Below are positions 30,887 to 39,335 of a stretch of DNA of 41,214 nucleotides, in pieces. The translations under genes were made by a program, and so were the position numbers. The DNA lies in the NCBI GenBank assembly GCA_027024305.1, contig JALVSO010000027.1, forward strand, positions 1-41,214, given 5' to 3'. Position 1 is the first letter of the stretch, and each line of letters begins with the position of its first letter. The stretch comes from Candidatus Parcubacteria bacterium (GTDB taxonomy: Bacteria; Patescibacteriota; Minisyncoccia; Phycocordibacterales; GCA-2747955). Under the pieces are notes generated by a model, which searched no databases, was not told the origin of the DNA, and was given only the letters and a program-made list of their open reading frames with translations.

Positions 30887-32230
30887 ATGATAAGCAAATA
30901 TAGAATATATTCTCTGTTGATGCTTTTGGTGGTTGTTCTGCTGGGTTGGTTTTATATCGCCAAACCGGAGTTGGAAGCCAGAAAGTCATCGGGGGAAGCT
31001 GATAATGGCAAAATTATAAATTTTGCAAAAAAAGATAAACCCCAGACCATTGCTCTGGGTTTGGATTTGGTTGGCGGTAGTCAATTGAACTATGATGCCG
31101 ATGTTTCAAAATTGCCGGCCAATGAAATTGACGGAGCCATGGAATCTTTAAAGGAGACTCTTTCGCGAAAGCTAAATGCTTCCGGAACCTCCGAGGTTTC
31201 CATTGTAACCGAGAGGTCTTCGGTTTTTTCCGACAAGGATAATAATGATGTTCGAAGGGTGAGTATTTCCATTCCCGGGGTTTCCGATATTGAGGAGGCT
31301 AAAAAAATGGTCGGTGATACTCCAACTCTGGATTTCAAGTTAAAAACGGAGAATGGCTATGAGGATACGGGTTTGACCGGTAAGCAATTGAAGGATGCCA
31401 GTCTGACCAGAAATCAAGCCGGAGAGCCGGCCGTTCTGATTCGTTTTGATGACGAGGGAACCAAGCTCTTTGCCGAACTGACCAATAACCACATTGGAGA
31501 GCAGATGGGAATTTTCATTGATAACCGCCCCATTTCAGAGCCGGTTCTGCGAGCTAAAATCAACGATGGAGTTTCAATCATTGAAGGAAATTTCACTTTG
31601 GAGGAGGCTAAAACTTTAACCAGAAATTTAAAGTTCGGAGCTCTGCCGGTGCCCATTAAACTGGTTTCATCTAATTCGGTTTCTCCTTCTTTGGGGGATA
31701 AGGTTTTGAAGGCCGGGGTAATGGCCGCTCTAATCGGTCTGGCTCTGGTTATTCTCTTTTTAATTCTTTTCTATCGTTTGGCCGGCTTTGTGGCCGGATT
31801 GGCTTTGATTTCCTATGTTATTTTGACCCTGTCCCTGTTTAAATTCTTGGGCTTCGTCTTCACGGCCGCCGGAATCGCCGGATTTATTATTTCCATCGGT
31901 ATGGCCGTTGATGCCAATATCTTGATTTTTGAAAGAATCAAAGAAGAGTTGAGAGCCGGGCGGGGAATGAAAGAATCCATTAAAAACGGTTTTGAGAGGG
32001 CCTGGTTGTCAATTCGTGACGGTAATATGTCGTCCATTTTAACGGCCATTATTCTTTTCTATATGACCACCGCCTTGGTTAAAGGGTTCTCTCTAACCTT
32101 CGGTTTCGGTGTTTTAGTTTCCATGTTCACAGCCATCGTTTTAACCAGAACCATGCTTTTGGCCATGATTGGAAATTCCAATAAAAATAAATTAAAAAGA
32201 GCCTTTTTCGGGGTTAATAATAAAAAGTAA
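30887..32230 (+). CDS. secD: Protein translocase subunit SecD
   Basis: A 447-aa membrane protein of the RND-like SecD family, which with SecF and the SecYEG channel uses the proton gradient to help secreted proteins finish crossing. It begins with a membrane helix (IYSLLMLLVVVLLGWFYI), then IALGLDLVGGSQLNYD (the SecD P1 motif, GLDLxGG). The periplasmic P1 domain runs to about residue 270, followed by five membrane helices with the signature GMAVDANILIFERIKEELRAG and a final FGFGVLVSMFTAIVLTR. No in-frame TGA; Trp is TGG. secF follows after two bases, a standard operon. Length is near the family minimum, as usual in small genomes. Confidence 0.95.
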   Translation: MISKYRIYSLLMLLVVVLLGWFYIAKPELEARKSSGEADNGKIINFAKKDKPQTIALGLDLVGGSQLNYDADVSKLPANEIDGAMESLKETLSRKLNASGTSEVSIVTERSSVFSDKDNNDVRRVSISIPGVSDIEEAKKMVGDTPTLDFKLKTENGYEDTGLTGKQLKDASLTRNQAGEPAVLIRFDDEGTKLFAELTNNHIGEQMGIFIDNRPISEPVLRAKINDGVSIIEGNFTLEEAKTLTRNLKFGALPVPIKLVSSNSVSPSLGDKVLKAGVMAALIGLALVILFLILFYRLAGFVAGLALISYVILTLSLFKFLGFVFTAAGIAGFIISIGMAVDANILIFERIKEELRAGRGMKESIKNGFERAWLSIRDGNMSSILTAIILFYMTTALVKGFSLTFGFGVLVSMFTAIVLTRTMLLAMIGNSNKNKLKRAFFGVNNKK

Positions 32231-32232
32231 TT

Positions 32233-33246
32233 ATGAAAATCTTAAAGTATAAAAGAGTATTTCTGACAATTTCAGCCATGCTGGTATTGTTCTCAATTAT
32301 TTCCATTTCTTTTTTCGGTTTTAATTTGGGAATTGATTTTAAGGGCGGAACGGTTTACGAGATTGCCTACAAGGATAAGGTGCCTTCCATTTCCGAAGTA
32401 AAGGAGGCTGTGAGAGCCAGTGGTTTGGAAACGGCCACCGTTCAAAAGTTGGACCGGAATGATTTTGTGATTAAGGTGCCGGAGTTGCCCGATGATAAAA
32501 AAGCTCAATTAAAACAAAAATTGACTTTCGCTTCCCAATACAACTTTGATGAAAAGAGGGTTAAGAGTATCGGTCCATCGGTTTCCGGAGAGCTGGCCAG
32601 CAAGTCTCTCTTTGCCATTCTCTTTGTTTCTCTGGTCATTGTTCTATTCATTGCCTATGTTTTTCGGGGAGTTTCCAAGCCGGTTTCTTCCTTTAAGTAT
32701 GGTCTGGTGGCGGTGATAGCTTTAATTCACGATATTATTATTCCAACCGGTATTTTTGCCGCCCTGGGTTCGGTTATGGTTAATTATCAAATAGACGTTC
32801 TTTTTGTAACGGCGCTTTTGGCCATTTTGGGATTTTCGGTTAATGATACCATCGTGGTTTTTGATCGGGTGCGAGAGAATTTAAAAAATTCCAAGGAAAA
32901 GAGAATTAAAGGAAAGAAGTTTGAGGCCATTGTCGGTAAATCTTTGGAGGAGACCATTGTCAGGTCCGTTAATACTTCTTTGACCACCTTCATTGTTCTT
33001 CTGGTTCTATTCATTGTCGGAGGAGAGGTGGTTAGACCTTTTGCTCTGGTTCTAATGCTGGGAACTCTTTTCGGAACCTATTCTTCCATCTTTATCGCTT
33101 CACCGCTTTTGGTTTATATTGAGAAATTCCAGAAAAAACCGGCGGAGGATAAGGAAAAAAAGAAGAAAAAGGAAGAGGAAGAAAAAAGACATTTTTCAGA
33201 AAAGGAAGTGGCCGAAGCTCTGGAGAGATTAAAAGCTAAAGATTAA
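32233..33246 (+). CDS. secF: Protein translocase subunit SecF
   Basis: The 337-aa partner of SecD. N-terminal helix, then FNLGIDFKGGTVYEI (the SecF DFxGG motif near residue 31), a small periplasmic domain, and the membrane part with GFSVNDTIVVFDRVREN, the SecF counterpart of the SecD signature, and NTSLTTFIVLLVLFIVGG. The C-terminal 40 residues are an unusually long charged tail (KKPAEDKEKKKKKEEEEKRHF) predicted to be helical and cytoplasmic. It starts two bases after the secD stop with no separate promoter, so it is translated by coupling. A hairpin (AAAAACCAC/GTGGTTTTT) after the stop ends the operon. No Trp at all. Confidence 0.95.
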   Translation: MKILKYKRVFLTISAMLVLFSIISISFFGFNLGIDFKGGTVYEIAYKDKVPSISEVKEAVRASGLETATVQKLDRNDFVIKVPELPDDKKAQLKQKLTFASQYNFDEKRVKSIGPSVSGELASKSLFAILFVSLVIVLFIAYVFRGVSKPVSSFKYGLVAVIALIHDIIIPTGIFAALGSVMVNYQIDVLFVTALLAILGFSVNDTIVVFDRVRENLKNSKEKRIKGKKFEAIVGKSLEETIVRSVNTSLTTFIVLLVLFIVGGEVVRPFALVLMLGTLFGTYSSIFIASPLLVYIEKFQKKPAEDKEKKKKKEEEEKRHFSEKEVAEALERLKAKD

Positions 33247-33260
33247 AAAGAAAAAATTCA

Positions 33261-33292
33261 AAAAACCACTCTCTGTCTCCCGGGTGGTTTTT
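33261..33292 (+). terminator. Terminator of secDF
   Basis: AAAAACCAC / GTGGTTTTT stem with T-run. Confidence 0.65.
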
Positions 33293-33309
33293 ATGATTTT
33301 ATCGCAGAT

Positions 33310-33343
33310 ATCACACAACTCTCCGTAGGGAGAGTTGTGTGAT
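33310..33343. repeat. 15-bp perfect hairpin after secDF
   Basis: ATCACACAACTCTCC and its complement with loop GTAG. The CACACAA ends resemble the palindrome at 7841. Confidence 0.7.
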
Positions 33344-33372
33344 GTTTATGAAAAGACGATTTGATTTTATGC

Positions 33373-33378
33373 TAAAAT
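33373..33378 (+). promoter_or_regulatory. Extended -10 for leaderless MBL gene
   Basis: TGCTAAAAT ends six bases before the ATG at 33385. Confidence 0.6.
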
Positions 33379-33384
33379 CTTTCC

Positions 33385-34224
33385 ATGAAGTTTTTGAAAT
33401 GGATTCTTCTTGTCTTTTTCTTGTTCTTTCTTCTTTGGGTCATCTTCTTTGTTTTAAAAAAAGATTTTCGGCCAAAAATTGTTTTTCTGGATGTGGGTCA
33501 AGGTAACGGGGTTTTAATTCAAGATAAAGGGGTGAATGTCCTAATTGATAGCGGTAATGAGCCGGCGGCTGTTCGTTCTCTGACTAGAGAATTGGGTTTT
33601 TTTGATAGAAATTTGGACGTAATCATAGCCAGTCACTATGATATGGATCATGTCGGGCTGATTCCCTATTATTTGAATAATTATAGAGTTTCTCTTTTTA
33701 TGGATAGCGGAGTAGTCGTTACCGAGGGAGAAAGCCAGAGACCCCTTTTTGACCAAATCAGGGATGAGCTCTTGAAAAACAAAGTGAAGAGGAAAATTCT
33801 GCGAGCCGGAGAGGTTTTATCTTTCAATGATAATTTCAAAATCAAGGTTCTTTTTCCCGGTCGTTTTTTAGATGTTAATAAATTGAAATCAAATTCCGGC
33901 TCTTTGGTTTTGCAAGTTTACTTCTACGGCAGAAAAATTCTTTTAACCGGAGATCTGCCGGCCAAGTTTGAAAAGGTCTTGGTAAAAAGGTTTGGCAGAG
34001 AACTGAAATCCGATATATTACTGGCCGGCCACCATGGTTCCAAAAGCTCTTCTTCCGAAGAATTTTTGAAGGCCGTCAGCCCGGAATACCTTATCATTTC
34101 CGTGGGTGGCGATAACGACTATGGTCATCCCCACAAAGAAGTTTTGGAAAGAGCGGCAAGGCTGAAATTTAAAATTTTGAGGACCGATTGTTTGGGCAAT
34201 ATTAAATTTTATGTGAATAATTAG
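33385..34224 (+). CDS. ComEC/Rec2-like metallo-beta-lactamase domain protein
   Basis: A 279-aa protein with one N-terminal membrane helix (WILLVFFLFFLLWVIFFVL) and an exported metallo-beta-lactamase domain. Motifs are FLDVGQGNGVLIQ, NVLIDSGN, SHYDMDHVGLI (the H-x-x-x-D-H metal site), LLTGDLPAKFE, LAGHHGSKSSSSEEFL and ISVGGDNDYGHPHKEVL. It corresponds to the C-terminal domain of the DNA-uptake protein ComEC, without the Competence membrane domain. In CPR bacteria such stand-alone proteins are thought to help in DNA uptake by degrading a strand, but that is inference. Leaderless start; Trp is TGG; stop TAG. Confidence 0.85.
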   Translation: MKFLKWILLVFFLFFLLWVIFFVLKKDFRPKIVFLDVGQGNGVLIQDKGVNVLIDSGNEPAAVRSLTRELGFFDRNLDVIIASHYDMDHVGLIPYYLNNYRVSLFMDSGVVVTEGESQRPLFDQIRDELLKNKVKRKILRAGEVLSFNDNFKIKVLFPGRFLDVNKLKSNSGSLVLQVYFYGRKILLTGDLPAKFEKVLVKRFGRELKSDILLAGHHGSKSSSSEEFLKAVSPEYLIISVGGDNDYGHPHKEVLERAARLKFKILRTDCLGNIKFYVNN

Positions 34225-34303
34225 ACCGAGCAAAGGAGATAGCTGCAACAAATCTTAATCGGTGGGAAACTTTTTAAGTAATAGAAAAAAATTTTTTTTT
34301 GTG

Positions 34304-34309
34304 TATAAT
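34304..34309 (+). promoter_or_regulatory. -10 of the Cys-rich protein gene
   Basis: TGTATAAT, nine bases before the ATG at 34319. Confidence 0.5.
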
Positions 34310-34318
34310 AATTAGTGT

Positions 34319-35062
34319 ATGAAAAAAATAAGTAAAAAAACAGCCCTTATTATTTTAGGAGCAATTATTGGAGTAGCCGGATCAATTTATGCCACAAATT
34401 ATAATTGAAAGGAAATTGGAGGCTTGAAATCCGGAGATATCATAAAATCGGACCTTGTAAAAAGTGATTTTGGTTTTCTTTATCAGAAGTTGAAGAAATT
34501 TTCTTGTCCGTCCGGACAGGCTCTGCAAGAAATTGATTTGCTAAACGGGACCAGTAAGTGTACCGGTGGCAGTGGAGCGGGTGGAAAATGTGGAACAGCC
34601 ATCAATTCATGTAATAGCGGGACTCTAAAAGATATTGCCGACACAAGTTCCGCTTATTTGTGAAAGTGTGACACAGCCCTTTGTTCAAAACCGAAAAAGA
34701 AGTATCAACAGCCAAGGCTTATAAAATCAGGTTTAAATTATAGGTGTATTTCCGGTTTAAATACCTGTGTGGTGGTGGGAACTAACTACAAGAACTGTAT
34801 CCAGGCCGGCGGGAACGACAAGACCGGTCAGGCTTGTACGAGCTCAAGAAATATATGTAAGGTTTCTTTCTCAGGACCGATTTGAGGAAAGAGGCCGCCG
34901 GGAGATACCAGAAGTTGTATTAAAGGAACCGGAGTAAATGCCGATAAGTTATGAAAGGCCCAGGGAAGCAAGCCGGCCCCTTGGTGTAGGGGATATCCTT
35001 GCGGAACCAACGATTGATGTAGAGATGGCGTGGCTTCAACCTATAGTCAGGCTTGTCAGTAG
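34319..35062 (+). CDS. Secreted or membrane-anchored cysteine-rich protein, five TGA (Trp) codons
   Basis: Reading TGAs at 34406, 34661 and three more as Trp yields 247 aa ending at TAG. The N-terminus MKKISKKTALIILGAIIGVAG is a signal peptide or anchor. The rest has about 18 cysteines in short spacings (KCGTAINSCNSG, WKCDTALC, RGYPCGTNDWCRDG), consistent with a disulfide-bonded extracellular protein. Its start ATNYNWKEIGGLKSGDIIKSDLV resembles surface proteins next to type IV pilin-like systems in CPR, but I cannot assign it. The Trp in NDWC and YLWKC sit next to cysteines, a normal pattern in such modules. A strong terminator follows. Confidence 0.7.
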
Positions 35063-35075
35063 TATTTCGGTCTTC

Positions 35076-35108
35076 AAAAAACTCAGTTCATTTGAACTGA
35101 GTTTTTTT
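35076..35108 (+). terminator. Terminator after the Cys-rich gene
   Basis: AAAAAACTCAGTTCA / TGAACTGAGTTTTTT, 15 bp with a two-base centre, then T. It lies directly before the mraY promoter. Confidence 0.85.
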
Positions 35109-35112
35109 ATGG

Positions 35113-35118
35113 TAAAAT
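35113..35118 (+). promoter_or_regulatory. Extended -10 for leaderless mraY
   Basis: TGGTAAAAT ends seven bases before the ATG at 35126. Confidence 0.6.
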
Positions 35119-35125
35119 TCTGGTT

Positions 35126-36217
35126 ATGGAGATTGATTTAAACATTATTAAAGTTTTGATTCCCTGGGTGGTCTCTTTCCTTTTTGGGCTATTTATCACT
35201 CCGGTAGTTTTAGCTTATCTTTATAAGTATAGGGTTTGGAGAAGAAACCCGGAGGAGAAAAAGGCGCTTTTTTTGGAAGACCAAAGTGGCAAGATATCAG
35301 AGGTTATAAATAAGACAGAAAAGGATAGTAGGACTCCCCGCATGGGTGGCTTGGTTATCGTTCTATCGGTCCTATTCACGGTTCTTCTATTTTGGTCTAT
35401 TTCTTTTGGAATCTTCGGAAATCCTTCCGGAAAAATAGATTTTCTTTCCAGGGGACAAACCTGATTACCCCTGGCTGCTTTTTTAGCCGGTGCTATTCTT
35501 GGGTTTTTCGATGATATTTTAACCATTAGGGAGGTCAGACTTGGAAAATTTGTGGGGGTTCCTTTAAAATTTAGATTAGGGTTTGTATTTATTTTATCAT
35601 CATTCGCCGCCTGGTGGTTCTATGGTAAGCTCGGTTATTCCCAGGTTATGATTCCTTTCTATGGGAACTATGAGCTGGGCTGACTTTTTATTCCTTTTTT
35701 TATCTTGGTTTTTACTTCTATTTTTGCCACTTCAAATATTGACGGCCTAGATGGTCTGGCCGGTGGAGTGATGGCGGCCATTTTTGCAGCCATGGGGTTT
35801 ATTGCTTTTCATCAAAATCTTTTTGACATTTCCGCTTTCTCTTTTGTGCTGGTCGGGGCCACCTTGGCTTTTCTTTGATTTAATATTTCTCCGGCCCGTT
35901 TCTATATGTCGGAAATCGGTTACAATGCTCTATCCTTCGCTCTGGTAATTATTGCTTTTATGACTAACACCGTTTTGCTTTTACCTATCATTGCCCTGGT
36001 GCTGTTTGTCAACCTTTGAGCCACGGTTCTGCAGGTTTTGGGGGTTCGTTTGTTTAAAATTAGAATTTTCAAAGCGGCTCCTCTTCATCATCATTTTGAA
36101 TTGAAGGGTTGGTCCGAAAGTCAGATAGTTTTGAGGTATTGAATAATCACCATAATTTCGGCCATTTTTGGAGTGGCTTTGGCGGTGGTCATGTTTAGTA
36201 AGGAGATTGTTGGTTAG
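35126..36217 (+). CDS. mraY: Phospho-N-acetylmuramoyl-pentapeptide transferase, five TGA (Trp) codons
   Basis: MraY links UDP-MurNAc-pentapeptide to undecaprenyl phosphate in the membrane, giving lipid I for peptidoglycan. The frame is 363 aa if five TGAs are Trp. Motifs: TPRMGGLVIV, FLAGAILGFFDDIL (the D-D motif), NIDGLDGLAGG (catalytic Asp), FLWFNISPARFYMSEIG, and APLHHHFELKGWSESQIVLRYWIITI. In E. coli MraY the corresponding site is FLWFN, so the TGA there is clearly Trp; the TGA in LRYWII is also a conserved aromatic site. About ten membrane helices. A complete mraY argues against a wall-less Mollicute despite the shared UGA=Trp use. Leaderless start. Confidence 0.94.
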
Positions 36218-36756
36218 GGGGTTATATCATTTCCAAAAAACTCTAGCTCATATTAGCGCCTATTTTCCAAGAAGCCGTAACAGGTAGCAAGAGACAAGAA
36301 GCAAGTTGCAAGTCGGACAACTACATATGGATTGCTTCCCAAGCACTTTCTTGTATGATTCTCTTTGGTTAAATATGATTACTTAATCATTTGTTGACGA
36401 ATATATAAGAAAGGATTACATTAGAAATTGCTTGGTCGCAATGACCGAGCACCACTTTTGTGGGAATAAAAATGTTTTAAACCTTTAATTTGTGAAATTG
36501 CAAAAAGTTCAGTTTCAGCTAAATGTTTTTTCAAAAGTGGTGCTCGGCCGTCCTTGCGAGAAGCTTGCGACGAAGCAATCCATGACGGGAATTAATACCA
36601 TTTCCAAAAAACTCTATTTCATATTATCTCCTATTTTCCAAAAATTTAACCCCCGACTTCATGAAAAAGCCTTGATTTAGATTACGCACCTTCATTTTTT
36701 CATTTTGACGGGAATTAAATTTTTGAAAAGAGAGCAGAGCTTTTTTGGAAATGGTG
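36218..36756. repeat. Nested repeat cluster between mraY and the Nudix gene
   Basis: About 540 bases without a gene. ACCATTTCCAAAAAACTCTA...TCATATTA...CCTATTTTCCAA occurs at about 36229-36271 (first base varied) and again at about 36597-36640, with an inverted part (TTTTTTGGAAATGGTGTTA) near 36741-36759. Between the direct copies lie a short TTGCAAGT repeat, an interrupted REP-like palindrome (ATGGATTGCTTCC...GACGAAGCAATCCATGAC) and MITE copy 2 inserted inside it. The order suggests successive insertions. Confidence 0.65.
36443..36549. mobile_element. MITE-like element, copy 2 (inverted core)
   Basis: Ends GACCGAGCACCACTTTTG (36443-36460) and CAAAAGTGGTGCTCGG (36532-36547) flank a 71-bp core that is the reverse of the copy 1 core; GCAAAAAGTTCAGTTTCAGC is identical. 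It interrupts a CGCAATGAC...GTCCTTGCGAG palindromic repeat. Confidence 0.75.
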
Positions 36757-37344
36757 TTATTTTAGAAAATTAAGGAGAAAGTTTTCTGTAAAGACTTTGG
36801 ATCAATTTTCCATTTTTGGAATTTTCTCTTTTAATTCTTCGGCTGTGTCAAAACTTCTGTGGAGTAAAATGTCGGTCTCTCCCTTATTTATTTCGAAATT
36901 TTCCGGAACTTTCAAAATCATGGCTATGCCTATGTGATATTTATCAACTCTTGTTAGATTGGGGTTTAGAAGTCCAACGATTTCCAGCTCATTTTCTTTG
37001 GCATCATAACCTATCTCTTCTTCTATCTCTCGAATAGCCGCTTCCATTATAGAATCCGGTTCGTCAACATGGCCACCAACGGCCACCGAATAATTATCAT
37101 AAAGTTTTTCTTCACCTCCTTTTTTTCCTCTCAGGTAAGTCAGGACTTTATTATCCTTGATAACCGCGATATAAGGAATAAATTGATCATAGGCAGGGTC
37201 TTCTTCCATGAGGTGTCTTGTTTTATATTCTCCTTCTTTTTCCAGTTCTCTGATAAAATTCTCATCTACTTTTTGAAAATCTTTATTAAGATTTTTTATT
37301 TTATCACTTTTAATAACTAAAATCTTTTCTCTTTTTAAAATCAT
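36757..37344 (-). CDS. Nudix hydrolase, with TGA (Trp) near the C-terminus
   Basis: The Nudix box GGHVDEPDSIMEAAIREIEEEIG is complete (G-x5-E-x7-R-E-x-x-E-E-x-G). Nudix enzymes hydrolyse nucleoside diphosphates linked to other groups; the substrate is open. The domain before the box (YIAVIKDNKVLTYLRGKKG) and NPNLTRVDKYHIGIAMIL after it fit small Nudix proteins of the MutT type. A TGA at 36802-36804 would end the protein at PKMEN; read as Trp it continues WSKVFTENFLLNFL to a TAA. The start is placed at the second ATG (37344) because the first overlaps the TATAAT at 37352-37357; the second lies seven bases behind it. 195 aa. Confidence 0.85.
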
Positions 37345-37351
37345 GGGAATC

Positions 37352-37376
37352 ATTATATCTTAAAAAATGTTAAAAT
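37352..37376. promoter_or_regulatory. Divergent leaderless promoters
   Basis: TATAAT on the minus strand (37352-37357) serves the Nudix gene and TGTTAAAAT on the plus strand (37371-37376) serves the methyltransferase gene. Both start codons and both -10 boxes fit in 38 intergenic bases, with six or seven bases from box to ATG. Confidence 0.65.
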
Positions 37377-37382
37377 AAAGCT

Positions 37383-38135
37383 ATGAATTTAGGTCAAACG
37401 GTTGAAAAATACAGATTGGCTCGTCGGGGTGACGGGGAAGTGGTTTTGTTGGAGGGTGTTCACGCTTTTAAGCACGCCCTGCGTTTCGGGGCGGAGTTTC
37501 AAGAAATTTTATATGTTAAAGATTCTCAGCTTGATAATTTTCAGAACAATGTGTTAAGAGAGGAAGAGAGAGAATATATTTTAAAAAACGGCATTGAGGT
37601 GGAGCAGGATTTTTTTGACAAACTTTTACCCTACCGGGTTCGTTCAAGGGTGGTGGCTTTGGCTAAGAACCCTCGGTGAAAAAAAGATGATGTAAAAAAA
37701 GACAAACCCATTGTCTTTTTGGAAAACCCGGCCAATCCGGAGAATATCGGTATGTCCATCCGGGTAGCGGCCGCCTTTGGAGCCGGAGCTTTGGTGGTTA
37801 ACGGTCGGATTTCTCCGCTATCCGCTTCGGTTATTCGGGCCGGGGCCGGTCTGATTTTCGCCTTACCGGTTTTTCAAATAGAATCTCTGGATGAATTGAA
37901 AAAATTCGGTTCAGGGCCGCTGGTGGTTGCCGATCCGGAAGGGGAAAGCATTAAAGAAAAAGAAATAAAAAACAATTCCATTATTATTTTTGGTACCGAA
38001 AGGGAGGGGGTTAGTGAGGAATTGAAAAGAAAAGCCGATTTAATGATAAGAATTGATATGCGGAAAGATGTTTCTTCTCTAAATTTGGCCACTTCCGTTT
38101 CAGCCTTTCTTTTTTCGGCCGGCTTTAAAGAATAA
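37383..38135 (+). CDS. SpoU/TrmH-family RNA 2'-O-methyltransferase, one TGA (Trp) codon
   Basis: A 250-aa SPOUT methyltransferase. The N-terminal substrate-binding part (VLLEGVHAFKHAL) is followed after a TGA-encoded Trp (KNPRWKK, codon at 37677) by the catalytic knot domain: FLENPANPENIGMSIRVAAAFGA (motif 1), IIIFGTEREGVSEEL (motif 2) and VSSLNLATSVSAFLF (motif 3). These enzymes methylate ribose in tRNA or 23S rRNA using S-adenosylmethionine bound in the knot. The N-terminal L30e-like region suggests an RlmB/TrmH-like rRNA or tRNA substrate, but the exact target cannot be told. Leaderless start; stop TAA; a bidirectional terminator separates it from the convergent tRNA-Arg. Confidence 0.9.
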
Positions 38136-38159
38136 ATATTTTTTGATGAGAGAATAAAA

Positions 38160-38196
38160 GCAAAACCGAGGTAAATTACCTCGGTTTTGCTTTTTT
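38160..38196. terminator. Bidirectional terminator between the methyltransferase and tRNA-Arg
   Basis: GCAAAACCGAGGTAA-A-TTACCTCGGTTTTGC, 15 bp, followed by TTTTTT. Confidence 0.85.
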
Positions 38197-38197
38197 G

Positions 38198-38269
38198 TCC
38201 TCTCACTAGGAATCGAACCTAAATCTAGCCCTTAGGAGGGGCTTGTTTTATCCATTAAACTATGAGAGG
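38198..38269 (-). tRNA. tRNA-Arg (anticodon CCT), no encoded CCA
   Basis: On the minus strand: acceptor CCTCTCA/TGAGAGG, anticodon stem AGCCC/GGGCT with loop CTCCTAA (anticodon CCT, reads AGG), T-arm TAGGT-TCGATTC-CTAGT, hence one imperfect pair. The 3' end is followed by CAAA instead of CCA, unlike the tRNA-Thr here. Confidence 0.9.
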
Positions 38270-38387
38270 TTTTCTTAATTATAACATTTTTATTCCAATA
38301 TCAAAAAGTTTTCTAAAAAGAAAAACTATGATAATATATGTTCATCATATTATTAAGTAGACAGGAGAGAGAATTAAAAAAAGAAAA

Positions 38388-38876
38388 ATGATACTTTTAT
38401 TTGAAGGACCCGATGATAAATTTAGAGCATCGGCGGGAGCGTTTATTGTGAATAAAGAAAGAACAGCTGTTTTGGCTTTTGAGAGAATGAGTAGGAAGGG
38501 TTCGCGACAGCTACCCCAGGGCGGTATTAAAATCTATGAGAGACCCATTGATGGGATTTATAGAGAGTTGAAAGAAGAGACCGGTATTGAACCGAAAGAT
38601 TTGTTATTGATAGGAGAATATCCCGAATGGATTACCTATGAATTACCGGAAAGATTAAGGTCAAAAAAACACGGTAGAGGGCAAACCCAAAAATTCTTTT
38701 ATTTTGAATTTCAGGGAGATTTTTCTTCCATAGATTTACATAATGTGGAGGATGAAGAGTTTTCCGAATACTACTGGGTGGAGCCGGTTGATATTGTCAA
38801 TAAAACCGTTGATTTTAGGAAGCCCGTTTATAAAAAATTAATCGCTTTTTTTGAAGAGAATTTAAAGAAAAAATAA
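38388..38876 (+). CDS. RppH-like Nudix RNA pyrophosphohydrolase
   Basis: A 162-aa Nudix protein. QLPQGGIKIYERPIDGIYRELKEETGI holds the Nudix box with the PQGG entry typical of RppH, and WITYELPERLRSKKHGRGQTQKFFYFEF matches the RppH/diadenosine-polyphosphatase strand (Y-x-L-P ... G-Q-x-Q-K-x-F). RppH removes pyrophosphate from 5'-triphosphate mRNA and starts decay. That would be interesting here, because leaderless mRNAs begin with the initiation codon. A GGAGAG stretch and AT-rich spacer precede the ATG, so this gene may have a leader. Trp codons are TGG; stop TAA. Confidence 0.75.
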   Translation: MILLFEGPDDKFRASAGAFIVNKERTAVLAFERMSRKGSRQLPQGGIKIYERPIDGIYRELKEETGIEPKDLLLIGEYPEWITYELPERLRSKKHGRGQTQKFFYFEFQGDFSSIDLHNVEDEEFSEYYWVEPVDIVNKTVDFRKPVYKKLIAFFEENLKKK

Positions 38877-38910
38877 GGAGGTCGGCGCTCTTGGCGCCAC
38901 CGCCCAATTC

Positions 38911-39225
38911 TTAGGATTCCAGTTGTTTTAAAATTTTTTCCAATTCCTCCGGGGCTTTCTTTTCCTTGGTCTTTTTTCCCTCCCCGAGCTGTTTAAGAAT
39001 TTTCTCGCGGTCGGTTTTTACACCCGGCCCTTTTTTTAGTTGTCTTTTAATAAATTCTCTTTTCTCTTTGAGATCCAGGCCGTCATAATTTATTTTTTCA
39101 AGATTCTCTTTGTTGTTTGGAAGAAAAGATTCTTCCTTGTTTTTGAATACCAAAAAGCCGGCTAAGAATATAAAAATTATAGCCAAGGCAATGAGGACAA
39201 TGATTTCCTTTTTGTTTCCAGTCAT
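38911..39225 (-). CDS. 104-aa single-span membrane protein
   Basis: MTGNKKEIIVLIALAIIFIFLAGFLVF is an N-terminal anchor or signal; the remaining 75 residues are Lys/Glu-rich, with EKREFIKRQLKKGPG and two similar ends (EKILKQLGEGK, EKILKQLES), a short internal repeat. It is probably an exposed helical protein. No family is recognised. TATAAT lies six bases before the ATG. No Trp; stop TAA. It is divergent from the S74 surface protein. Confidence 0.6.
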   Translation of the reverse strand: MTGNKKEIIVLIALAIIFIFLAGFLVFKNKEESFLPNNKENLEKINYDGLDLKEKREFIKRQLKKGPGVKTDREKILKQLGEGKKTKEKKAPEELEKILKQLES

Positions 39226-39231
39226 TCTTCC

Positions 39232-39237
39232 ATTATA
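39232..39237 (-). promoter_or_regulatory. -10 for leaderless 104-aa gene
   Basis: TATAAT on the minus strand, six bases before the ATG at 39225. Confidence 0.55.
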
Positions 39238-39322
39238 TATTTTTTATAAACAATTTCAACTTTAAAAGATATGTTTTTTTATTTTTTTTTGTTAAAATGA
39301 TTCATATATAATTATCAATTTA

Positions 39323-39328
39323 TAAAAT
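39323..39328 (+). promoter_or_regulatory. -10 for the S74 protein gene
   Basis: TATAAAAT ends seven bases before the ATG at 39336; a second TATAAT lies further upstream at about 39307. Confidence 0.45.
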
Positions 39329-39335
39329 ATATTTT

